This document shows, one piece after another, positions 19,367 to 26,555 of a stretch of 64,000 nt of DNA (positions are counted from its first letter, which is position 1; each line of letters begins with the position of its first letter). The stretch covers positions 186,001-250,000 of the forward strand of contig NZ_JOIJ01000007.1 of assembly GCF_000719975.1 (NCBI RefSeq), written 5' to 3'. Source of the stretch: Prauserella rugosa (GTDB taxonomy: Bacteria; Actinomycetota; Actinomycetes; Mycobacteriales; Pseudonocardiaceae). The position numbers and the translations under genes were made by a program. The notes below the pieces were generated by a model, which saw only the letters and a program-made list of their open reading frames with translations, did not search any database and had not been told where the DNA came from.

Positions 19367-20248
19367 TCACGTCGCCGAGGGGTGGCTGCCCAAGCGTGCC
19401 CGGATGGCGGTCAGCGCGTCCAGCGCACCTCGGGCGATGGAGATGCCGCGGCCGTGGCGTACGTACGGCTCACGGGGGTTGATGCGGATGAGCGCGCCGG
19501 TCGCGGCGCTCACGAGTTCGGCCTGCCTGCGGACGGTGGGGACGGCCAGCCCTGCGCCGAGTTCGACGACGACGATGTTGCCGGCGCGCCGCCGCCATTC
19601 CTTGAGCGCGTCGAGTTGCCGTTGGGTGCGTTCACCCAGCCAGTCGAAGTCGCCGAACATGAGGATGTTGGGGCGGGCGGGTCCGCCGCATTCGTGGCAT
19701 TCCGGCAGTGGTGGCAGTGCGCGCATGGTGGCTTCGTCGACGGTCACCGTGACGTCGTCGGCAGGCCAGATTCCGGCGCCGCAACCGGCGAGACACTGCA
19801 GATGGTGTATGGAGCCGTGGACCTCGGCGACGTCGCGGAAACCGGCGCGCTGGAACTGCCCGTCGACGTTGGAGGTGAACACGTGCACGCCGCCGGGTTT
19901 CGCCGAACCCCAGTCGCGCAGGATGGCGAAGCCGGCGTGGGGTGTCGTCCTGCGGTACAGCTCGAGGCGATGTCCGTAGAATCCCCAAGCCAGTTCGGGG
20001 TCCCCGGCGAAGTGCACGGGGTCGGCGACCTCGACGAAGCTCAACCCCAACCGGGCGTAGGGCGGGTAGGCGCGCCAGAAGCCCTCGTCCCCGCGGAAAT
20101 CGGGCAGGCCGGAGTCGACGCCCATGCCGGCGCCCGCGCACACGAGGAGCGCATCCGCGCCGGCGATCAGGTCGGCCGCGGCGTCGAGTGCGGCAGCGTC
20201 GCGTTCGGTGCCGTCGGGTTCGGCGGCACCGCCGGCCTGCGTGCTCAC
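19367..20248 (-). CDS. Sir2-family NAD-dependent protein deacylase
   Basis: The 293-aa sirtuin has CAGAGMGVDSGLPDFRG (~37-53, NAD loop), FTSNVDGQFQRAG (~124-136), and the catalytic His in VAEVHGSIHHLQC (~139-152). Zinc-site cysteines are seen in CLAGC and CHECG (~152-190), then ILMFGDFDW. The usual NIDGLH motif is NVDGQF here, a departure that may alter activity or acyl preference. GTG 20248 overlaps the mhuD stop by 4 nt, so the two are coupled. Deacetylation of acyl-lysines with release of O-acetyl-ADP-ribose is the family reaction; the target is unknown. Confidence 0.86.
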   Translation of the reverse strand: MSTQAGGAAEPDGTERDAAALDAAADLIAGADALLVCAGAGMGVDSGLPDFRGDEGFWRAYPPYARLGLSFVEVADPVHFAGDPELAWGFYGHRLELYRRTTPHAGFAILRDWGSAKPGGVHVFTSNVDGQFQRAGFRDVAEVHGSIHHLQCLAGCGAGIWPADDVTVTVDEATMRALPPLPECHECGGPARPNILMFGDFDWLGERTQRQLDALKEWRRRAGNIVVVELGAGLAVPTVRRQAELVSAATGALIRINPREPYVRHGRGISIARGALDALTAIRARLGSHPSAT

Positions 20249-20559
20249 TCGGACTTGTCGGGCACCGAGCTCTGCACGACCTCGAACTCCAGCAGGCTCG
20301 CGCCGCTGGAAACGGGCTTGGCGCGTTCACCCGAGTGGGCGTCCTTCGCCGGACCCTGCGCCCACGCCTGGAAGTCCTCTTCGGTCTCCCACTTCGTGTA
20401 GACGAAGTAGCGGTTGTCGCCGGAGACCGGGCGGAGCAGTTCGAAGCCGAGGAAGCCGGGCTGGTCGTCGACGGCGTGCAGTCGGGCGGCGAACCGCTTC
20501 TCGAGCTCGGGGCCGGCGCCTTCGGGGACCTCGATCGCGTTGATCTTCACAACAGCCAT
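20245..20559 (-). CDS. mhuD: Heme-degrading monooxygenase MhuD
   Basis: The 104-aa dimeric ferredoxin-fold protein is very close to M. tuberculosis MhuD (Rv3592) along its whole length. Residues reported as important in MhuD are at the same numbers: Asn7 (VVKINAIEV), Arg26, Trp66 (FQAWAQG) and the heme ligand His75 (AKDAHSGE). MhuD cleaves heme, releasing iron and mycobilin without CO. It supports iron recovery and sits in a genome segment equivalent to Rv3591-Rv3596. The downstream coupled gene is sir2; upstream, 19 bp away, ends the type VII-linked operon, so read-through is possible. Confidence 0.93.
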   Translation of the reverse strand: MAVVKINAIEVPEGAGPELEKRFAARLHAVDDQPGFLGFELLRPVSGDNRYFVYTKWETEEDFQAWAQGPAKDAHSGERAKPVSSGASLLEFEVVQSSVPDKSE

Positions 20560-20578
20560 GCCCCGAGAGTACTGACCC

Positions 20579-21469
20579 TCACCGACTGTGTCGTGACGGA
20601 TCGACGTCGGTGCGAGACGCCGAGCGGGTCTCCTTGTGGAGCTTGGTGAGCTGTTTGAGGATCTTCTCGTGGGGGCCGATGTCCCGACCCCTCCGGACGT
20701 TTCTGGTCCAAATCTCGTAGGCGATGAGCGCGACGGCGATCGCGGTGAGGCCGCTGCCGACCGAGAACGTGATCACCTCGGCGCTATCGCGGGCGAGGTC
20801 CGACATGCTGAGGGCGAGGATCAGCGGGCCGAAGACGAGGCAGACCAGGCAGACCAGGAGCCCTAGGCAGCCGATGGACTTCCGTGCCCAGTACCTCTTT
20901 CGGGCACGCAGATGCAGGATCCGCTCGGGATCGAGCGGGCTGTAACCGTGCTTGTTGTAGTAATCGTTGACAAGCGGAGCCAATGCGGGATTCCGGGGCA
21001 TTTCGGTGAGCTCGAGGTCGCGTTCGACGGACATCCCGTCGACGATGCGCACGTAGTCGGTACGCCAGCCCGCTTCCTGGATGACGCGCCGAAACTCGTC
21101 GATACCGAGCGCTCCGTAGCGGACCGCGTTCATCTTGTAGGCGTCACCGTCGATAGCTGACAGTTCGCGAGTGAGGCGTTCGGCCGGGCCCGTGTACGGA
21201 GTGTGGGGTGAGTAGGTGAACACGAGCCACCATGCCCCGTTGCCGACGTCCTCGTGCGAATAGCGCCAGCCAGCCGGCGCGAGGACATCCTGGATGTGCT
21301 GCTTAGGGAGGTCCGCGAAGCGCATCCAGTCGATGGGTAGGGCGCTGCCCGAGTGTTTCCGCAGTAGCTCCTCGAGGGCGGCTGCCTGTTGCGGCCGCCG
21401 ACGCCTCGGCCCCGAGTATCCGTTCCGGAGGCCGAGAAGGCCCGGAAATGCGCCGATGAAGATGAACAT
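20579..21469 (-). CDS. Membrane protein of the type VII-linked array, large type 2, copy 2 (N-terminus frameshifted)
   Basis: The 296-aa open frame is a paralogue of the gene at 22283-23200: LLGLRNGYSGPRRRRPQ, LPIDWMRFADL, GPAERLTREL and HGYSPLDPERILHLRAR are shared. It has an N-terminal hydrophobic segment, a ~170-aa soluble region, then two close membrane helices (about 205-225 and 232-252) and a basic KQLTKLHKETRS tail. The expected start, ATG 21519, overlaps the preceding stop by 8 nt exactly as in its paralogues. It encodes MADVLQ and then loses the frame by 1 nt; only the internal ATG 21469 keeps the frame. The function is unknown and this copy may be impaired. Confidence 0.7.
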   Translation of the reverse strand: MFIFIGAFPGLLGLRNGYSGPRRRRPQQAAALEELLRKHSGSALPIDWMRFADLPKQHIQDVLAPAGWRYSHEDVGNGAWWLVFTYSPHTPYTGPAERLTRELSAIDGDAYKMNAVRYGALGIDEFRRVIQEAGWRTDYVRIVDGMSVERDLELTEMPRNPALAPLVNDYYNKHGYSPLDPERILHLRARKRYWARKSIGCLGLLVCLVCLVFGPLILALSMSDLARDSAEVITFSVGSGLTAIAVALIAYEIWTRNVRRGRDIGPHEKILKQLTKLHKETRSASRTDVDPSRHSR

Positions 21470-21511
21470 GAGTGCCAGCGGCCCGAGAATCGGGACAAGG
21501 GCTGGAGTACG

Positions 21512-21814
21512 TCAGCCATGGGTTCCGTCCTCGTTGGTGCGCCTGAACTGCATGAAGGTGGAACTCGTGCCACCGCCGGCATTCGGCTTCTCGAGGGTGA
21601 ATCCGCGGTTCTCGGCCATGTCCTTGATCTGTTCCTCGCTCAACGGGTGGGAAGCGGGAATCGAGATCGACGCGTGAAACCCCGACTTCGTCTCGTCGAG
21701 CTCCTTGGCCACGCGGTCTCTGGCCTGCTCGAGGCTCTGGAACCGTTGCCTCACCCGGGACAGCAGCATGAGCACCGACGTCACGACCAGCACCAGAAAC
21801 GCGATGTATTCCAT
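21512..21814 (-). CDS. Small membrane protein of the type VII-linked array, small type 2, copy 2
   Basis: The 100-aa protein has one N-terminal membrane helix (YIAFLVLVVTSVLMLLS), a short coiled coil (VRQRFQSLEQARDRVAKEL), and a soluble tail with ASHPLSEEQIKDMAENRGF. The last motif recurs in all four small paralogues as HPLSxxxIxxxAxxxGF. Its closest relative is the 101-aa protein at 23193-23498. Its stop overlaps the start of the next (frameshifted) large gene by 8 nt, the same coupling as in the other pairs. The 28 bp at 21822-21849, upstream of the start, are identical to 23506-23533, which shows recent DNA-level duplication. Confidence 0.72.
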   Translation of the reverse strand: MEYIAFLVLVVTSVLMLLSRVRQRFQSLEQARDRVAKELDETKSGFHASISIPASHPLSEEQIKDMAENRGFTLEKPNAGGGTSSTFMQFRRTNEDGTHG

Positions 21815-21844
21815 GAGATGTCTCCTGGCAGCACACTGCCGATG

Positions 21845-21940
21845 TCAGTCAGAGGTGGTCGACCGTCGGTAGGCCCGGCGCATCCGTTGGAATTCCTTCA
21901 TGCGGGGGCCGATCTCGCGTCGTTTGAGGATGCTGACGAA
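21845..21940 (-). pseudogene. Remnant of a large type 1 membrane gene (C-terminal ~30 codons)
   Basis: The minus strand encodes ILKRREIGPRMKEFQRMRRA followed by YRRSTTSD and a stop. This is closely similar to the C-terminus of the 315-aa protein at 23529-24476 (RKRREIGAHMKELQRMRRV, then YRRSTTSN). Nothing upstream matches the rest of that gene; the preceding small gene ends only ~35 bp away. The fragment therefore marks an internal deletion of some 850 bp in the second copy of the duplicated unit. The longer open frame to 22102 merely runs out of frame through the small gene. Confidence 0.78.
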
Positions 21941-21975
21941 GGCGGTGCCGTCGCCAGGGTGCTGCTGGAGTGTCC

Positions 21976-22263
21976 TCAGACATGGGGGTTGTCCTTTGCG
22001 AAATCCAACGCGGTGTAGCCGGCGCCCTCGCCGCCTTCTCCCCGGTACGAGTAGCCCTCGCTGCGTGCCACTTCGATGATCTGAACGTCGGTCAGAGGCC
22101 ATGACTCAAAGAGCCGGATCTTCGGCGTAGATCCGCCGTCGTGGAGCTTCTTACGGACGTACTCGATTCCCTGCTCGACATTCTGTAGCCGCGCCTTCAC
22201 TCGACTGGAGACGATCCAGATCATGAGCAGGAGCATGGTTGCCGCGCCAATGAAGCCGATCAC
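21976..22263 (-). CDS. Small membrane protein of the type VII-linked array, small type 1, copy 2
   Basis: The 95-aa protein has an N-terminal membrane helix (IGFIGAATMLLLMIWIV), then SSRVKARLQNVEQGIEYVRK, DVQIIEVARSEGYSYRG and the ending GAGYTALDFAKD. It is the duplicate of the 96-aa protein at 24469-24759, with which it shares most of its soluble part (KARLQ, VARSEG, GEGAGY/GAEGAGY, ALDF). Its large partner gene has been deleted apart from the remnant just downstream. The function is unknown; a membrane-anchored accessory or immunity protein is one possibility. Confidence 0.72.
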   Translation of the reverse strand: MIGFIGAATMLLLMIWIVSSRVKARLQNVEQGIEYVRKKLHDGGSTPKIRLFESWPLTDVQIIEVARSEGYSYRGEGGEGAGYTALDFAKDNPHV

Positions 22264-22282
22264 GACAGCACTACCCGCGTCG

Positions 22283-23200
22283 TCACGGCGTTCCGGTGGA
22301 GCCAGGCCGAGTTTCCTTGTGGAGCTTGGTGAGTTCCTTGAGGATCGCTCGGTGGTCGCCGATGTCCTTGCGCTCCTGCACGGTGAACCACCGTTCGTAG
22401 CCCAAGAAGGCGAGGGCGATGGCCGTCACCCCGCCACCGACGCACAACGTGATCACTTGGGCGCTGTCGCGCGCGAGGTCGGAGATGCCGAGCGCGATGA
22501 TCAGCGGGCCGACGACGAGACAGACGACGACGAGCAGCGTGCCCCAGCAGCCGACGTTCTTCGTCCGCCAGTGGGCCTCACGGTCTCGCAGGCGCATCAG
22601 TCGTTCGGGGTCGAGCGGGTTGTAACCGTGCTCGTTCGCGAATTGCTGCGCTCGAGCCGTCACCGCGGGGTTGTGCGGCATTTCGGTGAGTTCGACAGCG
22701 CGCGTGATGGGCAGGGCGTCACGAAGCCACAGCCGGTTGGGGTGCCACCCGGCGTCGCTGAGGACCCGGTTGAACCCGTCTTTGCCGAGTGCGGCGTAGC
22801 GGAGTGCATTGATCGTGTACGTGTCGCCCTCTGCAGTTGCCAGTTCCCGAGTGAGCCGTTCGGCGGGGCCCTCGTACGGAGTGTTGGGCGCACGGTTGAA
22901 CAACAGCCACCATTCCTTGGCCGTGAAGTCCTCGCCGGCGTAGCGCCAACCTGACTCGGCTGCGATGTCCTCGATGTGGTGCTTGTGCAGGTCCGGAAAC
23001 TGCATCCAGTCGATCGGGAGCGTCGCGCCGGAGTGGCCACGCACCATCTCCCGCAGCGCCGCGTCCTGCGCCGGTCTCCTGTGGCGGGGCCCGGCATACC
23101 CGTTGCGTAGTCCGAGGAAGGCGGGAAACCCGGCGAACATGAAGACGACGAATGCCGAGATTGCCGCGACAAGTGTGGCGGTGTGCAGCGGATCACTCAT
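22283..23200 (-). CDS. Membrane protein of the type VII-linked array, large type 2, copy 1
   Basis: The 305-aa protein is the intact paralogue of the 296-aa frame at 20579. It has an N-terminal membrane helix (TLVAAISAFVVFMFAGFPAF), LGLRNGYAGPRHRRP, a soluble domain with LPIDWMQFPDL, EWWLLFNRAPNTPYEG, GPAERLTREL and GYNPLDPERLMRLRDRE. Two C-terminal membrane helices (~210-260) and a basic TKLHKETRP tail follow. ATG 23200 overlaps the upstream 101-aa gene by 8 nt, indicating translational coupling. No enzyme motif is seen. Its neighbours and duplication suggest a surface or immunity role tied to the secreted WXG-type protein (inference). Confidence 0.78.
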   Translation of the reverse strand: MSDPLHTATLVAAISAFVVFMFAGFPAFLGLRNGYAGPRHRRPAQDAALREMVRGHSGATLPIDWMQFPDLHKHHIEDIAAESGWRYAGEDFTAKEWWLLFNRAPNTPYEGPAERLTRELATAEGDTYTINALRYAALGKDGFNRVLSDAGWHPNRLWLRDALPITRAVELTEMPHNPAVTARAQQFANEHGYNPLDPERLMRLRDREAHWRTKNVGCWGTLLVVVCLVVGPLIIALGISDLARDSAQVITLCVGGGVTAIALAFLGYERWFTVQERKDIGDHRAILKELTKLHKETRPGSTGTP

Positions 23201-23498
23201 TCGTCCGGTTCTCCTCGTCGGCGACGAATCGAAGGGTCAGGGAGTTCCTCGTGCCTCGGGCATCGACCCCCACGTACCGGAACCCTCGGCTCTCGGCGAG
23301 GTGCTTGATGTGCTCCTCGCTGAGTGGGTGTGCCCGCCAGATCACGACGGCCGCGCGGTCCTGGCCCAGCTGCTTCTCGAGCAGTCCCGTTGTGCGTTCG
23401 AGCGCCTTCGGCAGCCCCTGGAACCGGGCCATCAACTTCGGCACCAGCCCGATGATGGCGACCAGAAGAACGAGGAACGGGACGAGGATCGGCGACAC
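23193..23498 (-). CDS. Small membrane protein of the type VII-linked array, small type 2, copy 1
   Basis: The 101-aa protein has an N-terminal membrane helix (ILVPFLVLLVAIIGLVP), an amphipathic segment (KALERTTGLLEKQLGQDRAA) and the shared HPLSEEHIKHLAESRGFRYVG motif, ending in a charged tail. It is closest to the 100-aa protein at 21512. It is coupled to the large gene downstream by an 8-nt overlap. Just upstream is the 28-bp sequence 23506-23533 repeated at 21822-21849. The function is unknown. Confidence 0.75.
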   Translation of the reverse strand: MSPILVPFLVLLVAIIGLVPKLMARFQGLPKALERTTGLLEKQLGQDRAAVVIWRAHPLSEEHIKHLAESRGFRYVGVDARGTRNSLTLRFVADEENRTNE

Positions 23499-23528
23499 TA
23501 GAGCCCTCCTGGCAGCACACTGCCGATG

Positions 23529-24476
23529 TCAGTTGGACGTCGTCGATCGTCGGTAGACCCGGCGCATCCGTTGGAGTTCCTTCATGTGGGCGCCGATCTC
23601 GCGTCGTTTGCGACTGTTGATCCAGGCGGCGAGGACGGCGCACGCGGCTCCGGCCAGCATCATCCAGGCTCCGACCTGGAAGACCTTTGAGTCGACACCG
23701 TCCTCCAGGCCGATGAGCAAGGGGAACACGCCGACGGTCCACAGGAGTCCGCACAATGCGGCGGCTGGGAGGAACCGCTTCAACCAGTAGTTCTCGCGCA
23801 CCCGCATGTGCTCGAGGCGATATGGGTCGAGCGGGTCGAACCCGTGCGTCGTCTCGAAGGCCTTCGCTCGAGCGAGCATGTCGGGGTTCTGCCGGAGCTC
23901 CGCGGTGGACACTCCGCCGAGGTTGATGCTGCCCAATCCGCTCGCGACCGAGGTCCCCACCCGAGTCAGGGCGAGCATGCCGACAACGGGGCGAGGGGAG
24001 CGTTGCCACCCTGCGACCGCGATGACGCGGTCCCGTTCCTCATCGGACAGTGCCGCATACAGGGTGGGGTCGACGACGTACATACCGTCGGCGTTCAGAT
24101 CGGCGTCGGCGAGCTCGGACGCCAGCCGCGCAGCCGGACCTTCGTAGGGCGTGTCGGGCTCGTAGTTGAAGTGCAGGAGCCATTGGCGCGCGGACGGTTC
24201 GTCCGATCGGAATCGCCATCCCCACACGGCGGCGAGGTCCCGGAGTGCGGGTTGGGACAGGTATTCGTAGTCCATCCAGTCGACGGTCAGCGTCGACCGC
24301 CCGGTGTGGTTGCGGAGGTGCTTCTCGAACGCCGCGGCCTGGCGCGGTGCAGCCCTGTCCCGCTTCCGGGAACTGTTGCGCAGTCCGAGCAGGCTGGGGA
24401 ACAGCCCGAACGGGAGGAGGACCAGTGCGGCAACGACAAGTGCGTAGCCGATGCTGCCGGCGAGGTCGTCAGTCAT
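23529..24476 (-). CDS. Membrane protein of the type VII-linked array, large type 1, copy 1
   Basis: The 315-aa protein is a diverged member of the same large family. It has an N-terminal membrane helix (GYALVVAALVLLPFGLFPSL), LLGLRN, a soluble domain with LTVDWMDYEYL, WLLHFNYEPDTPYEG, GPAARLASELADAD and THGFDPLDPYRLEHMR, then two membrane helices (~230-285). The basic C-terminus KRREIGAHMKELQRMRRVYR is also found in the remnant at 21845. ATG 24476 overlaps the upstream 96-aa gene by 8 nt. It is the only full-length type 1 large gene left in the operon. Confidence 0.77.
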   Translation of the reverse strand: MTDDLAGSIGYALVVAALVLLPFGLFPSLLGLRNSSRKRDRAAPRQAAAFEKHLRNHTGRSTLTVDWMDYEYLSQPALRDLAAVWGWRFRSDEPSARQWLLHFNYEPDTPYEGPAARLASELADADLNADGMYVVDPTLYAALSDEERDRVIAVAGWQRSPRPVVGMLALTRVGTSVASGLGSINLGGVSTAELRQNPDMLARAKAFETTHGFDPLDPYRLEHMRVRENYWLKRFLPAAALCGLLWTVGVFPLLIGLEDGVDSKVFQVGAWMMLAGAACAVLAAWINSRKRREIGAHMKELQRMRRVYRRSTTSN

Positions 24477-24759
24477 GGCGGCCGGTCCCCTTCACGAAAT
24501 CGAGCGCGGCGTAACCGGCACCTTCCGCTCCCACCCCCCGGTACGCGAAGCCTTCGCTCCGGGCGACCTCGATGATCTGAACATCACTCAACGGGTGCGA
24601 CTCGAAGATGCGGATCTTGGCCGTCTCGCCACCGTCGAGCAGCTCCTTGCGCACCCGATCACGCGCCTTGTCGACGTCCTGTAGGCGAGCTTTCACGCGA
24701 GCGGCGGCCATCAAGACAACGAGGACGAAGATGAGCGTCCCCATGACAAGCTCAACCAT
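24469..24759 (-). CDS. Small membrane protein of the type VII-linked array, small type 1, copy 1
   Basis: The 96-aa protein has a single N-terminal membrane helix (VMGTLIFVLVVLMAAARV), a coiled-coil stretch (KARLQDVDKARDRVRKEL), and a soluble tail with ESHPLSDVQIIEVARSEGFA and GAGYAALDFVKG. It is the template for the 95-aa copy at 21976. ATG 24759 shares one base with the stop of the 216-aa gene (TGATG), and its own stop overlaps the 315-aa gene by 8 nt, so the whole run is tightly coupled. Confidence 0.76.
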   Translation of the reverse strand: MVELVMGTLIFVLVVLMAAARVKARLQDVDKARDRVRKELLDGGETAKIRIFESHPLSDVQIIEVARSEGFAYRGVGAEGAGYAALDFVKGTGRHD

Positions 24760-25409
24760 CAGAGTCCTCCGTTGAGGGCGTCGCCAATATTCGGCTCCTT
24801 GGTGGACGGTCGTGTAAATGATACCGTTTGTGCAATATTATGAATAATTTGGGCAAAATCTTGCCAGTCTTCGAGGTCTGATGTTGAGAGGCCCAGAATC
24901 GCCAATTGTTCCTCGTTTGGCATCTTGAACATCACCTGTGCGCTCCGCACGGCTTTGGTGGTGCCGCGCCAGCTCGCCATGGCGTGCTGGCCGTGGACGA
25001 TGGCCTGCCCCGCCGGGTAATCCCACAAGATCACCTCCGACGGGTCACCTGGCTCCCGAAGTCCTCGGGCTATCTCCGCCATAGACCGCCCGGCAAGGTT
25101 CGGGATATCACGCAGTATGACTGTGAACAGCGCTGTGACGAGCCGCGATCCGTGCTCTGAGTGGGCGACGCAGTGCGCCGCATAGATCGCTCCTGCTTTG
25201 TCGAGATCTCTGCGCAGTGCTTCCTGGCTGTAAACGAGATTGATTTGCTGCTGTGCGTCCATCCCCGGAAGCTCGCTCGTGTCGGCAAGCATTCGCTGGA
25301 TTCGTGTCTCGAGCGGTTCGTCCGGGTCGATGCGGACAAATTCAGGTGGGACCGAAAGCCACAGGGGCGGGCTGGCAGAGTCCGGCGACAGGACATCGAG
25401 GATGCTCAC
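24759..25409 (-). CDS. Uncharacterised 216-aa protein next to a type VII substrate
   Basis: This soluble protein begins with PPLWLSVPPEFVRIDPDEPLE and ends with SDLEDWQDFAQIIHNIAQTV. It has a strand-rich middle (RLVTALFTVILRDIP, EVILWDYPAGQAIVHGQ, AVRSAQVMFKMPNEEQLAIL). I recall similar actinobacterial proteins lying beside Esx-like genes. The pattern of strands plus a final helix suggests an alpha/beta sandwich, perhaps a chaperone-like fold, but this is inference. The last ~70 bp are locally AT-rich, unlike the neighbours. It starts 3 nt after the secreted-protein gene and overlaps the next gene by one base. Confidence 0.68.
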   Translation of the reverse strand: MSILDVLSPDSASPPLWLSVPPEFVRIDPDEPLETRIQRMLADTSELPGMDAQQQINLVYSQEALRRDLDKAGAIYAAHCVAHSEHGSRLVTALFTVILRDIPNLAGRSMAEIARGLREPGDPSEVILWDYPAGQAIVHGQHAMASWRGTTKAVRSAQVMFKMPNEEQLAILGLSTSDLEDWQDFAQIIHNIAQTVSFTRPSTKEPNIGDALNGGL

Positions 25410-25412
25410 CGG

Positions 25413-26555
25413 TCACCACGCCGTCAAGATCGATACTGCCGACGCGCCTGCGCCACCAACGTCGTGCGCAGTCTTCTTCTCCTCGCTGGTCACCTTGTCC
25501 AGTGTCGGGGCGGTTGTGAGAGTCGTGGCCGTGCCCTCGAAGACCTTGGCCGCTGCGCTGGCTGACTCGGTTGACAGCCCCGGCAGTGGGGACACCATCT
25601 TCGTTAGAACCTTGCTGGCTTCGCCCATGTCATCTCCCATGCCCCCGAAGAAGGCGCGAGTTTTTGAAAGGGCCCCGCTCGCGTCGCTGAAGGCGTCAAC
25701 GCCCTTTGCTATAGCTTTGACACCTGGAATGACGCCCGCTACGTCTCCCGCAAATCCTGCAAGGCCGCCGAATTCATCCCATTTACCGTTGATCGTGTTG
25801 TCTGCGACCCGGGTACCGAGGGCGATGGCGCCGGATATCAACGCCACCGGTGCGGCGATCGCGTTCAAGCCTGGCACGAAGGAGAGGACTCCAGCGATCG
25901 CGGATACGATCCCGGCGATATCGTTGATCGTCTCCAACGCACCGGCGATGAAGTCGCCGATGCCTTCCCAGAAGCCGGTGCCCGGGGCGTACTCGGCAGC
26001 CGATTCGAGTTTCCTGGCGCATTGTCCGGAGAGGAGTTCCCACTCGTCTCGGAGGTTTTCGGCGGCGCGGCGCAGTTCCTCGACCGCGGCGGTGGCGTTG
26101 TTGGCCGCGTTGGTGGCCTGGTCCGCGGCTTGGCCCGAGCCTCCGCCGTCGCCGAAGTTGCTGGCTGCCTGCATCGCAGCTTGATTCGCTTGCTGGGCGG
26201 CCGCCACGGCCCGCCGCTCCTCGTCCAGCGCCTCGCGAAGGTTGCGCTCGATCTCGGCGGCGCGGTCCTTGAGCCGGCCCAGGTCTTCGGACCACTGTTC
26301 CAGCGCCTTACCGGCCTTGCGCATCGACGAGTCCGCGTCGCCGAGGTAGCCGGGAAGATCTTCGATGTTCTCGGCGAACTTGTCCGACGCTCCGCCGGTC
26401 CAGATGTCCTTGTTCTGCTTGATCGAGACGAGTGTCTCGCGTGCTTCGCCGGCATACTCGGCGGTGGCGGTCAGCTCCTTGGCGAGCTGTTCGAGCGTCG
26501 AGACGTTGCCGCGTGCCGGGTCGAAGCCGATGCACGGATACTGCTCAGCGGCCAC
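25413..26555 (-). CDS. WXG-type putative T7SS-secreted protein
   Basis: The 380-aa protein has an N-terminal helical hairpin region with a Trp-x-Gly turn (DIWTGGASDKF, W52-G54). A long coiled coil follows (~85-175, Ala/Glu/Arg rich with a Gly-rich break at 135-142). A hydrophobic Gly/Ala/Ile segment (~200-250, ETINDIAGIVSAIAGVLSF and PVALISGAIALG) comes next, then a Ser/Thr/Ala-rich C-terminus with no toxin motif I recognise. The layout matches proteins annotated as putative T7SS-secreted or LXG-like effectors. GTG 26555 overlaps the frameshifted Esx-like gene by 11 nt. No EccC or EccD genes occur in the window. Confidence 0.76.
   Translation of the reverse strand: MAAEQYPCIGFDPARGNVSTLEQLAKELTATAEYAGEARETLVSIKQNKDIWTGGASDKFAENIEDLPGYLGDADSSMRKAGKALEQWSEDLGRLKDRAAEIERNLREALDEERRAVAAAQQANQAAMQAASNFGDGGGSGQAADQATNAANNATAAVEELRRAAENLRDEWELLSGQCARKLESAAEYAPGTGFWEGIGDFIAGALETINDIAGIVSAIAGVLSFVPGLNAIAAPVALISGAIALGTRVADNTINGKWDEFGGLAGFAGDVAGVIPGVKAIAKGVDAFSDASGALSKTRAFFGGMGDDMGEASKVLTKMVSPLPGLSTESASAAAKVFEGTATTLTTAPTLDKVTSEEKKTAHDVGGAGASAVSILTAW

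Noticed and set aside
21845..22102. 85-aa ORF treated as a gene
   Set aside because: Only its last ~30 codons match a protein family; the rest is out-of-frame sequence of the 95-aa gene.
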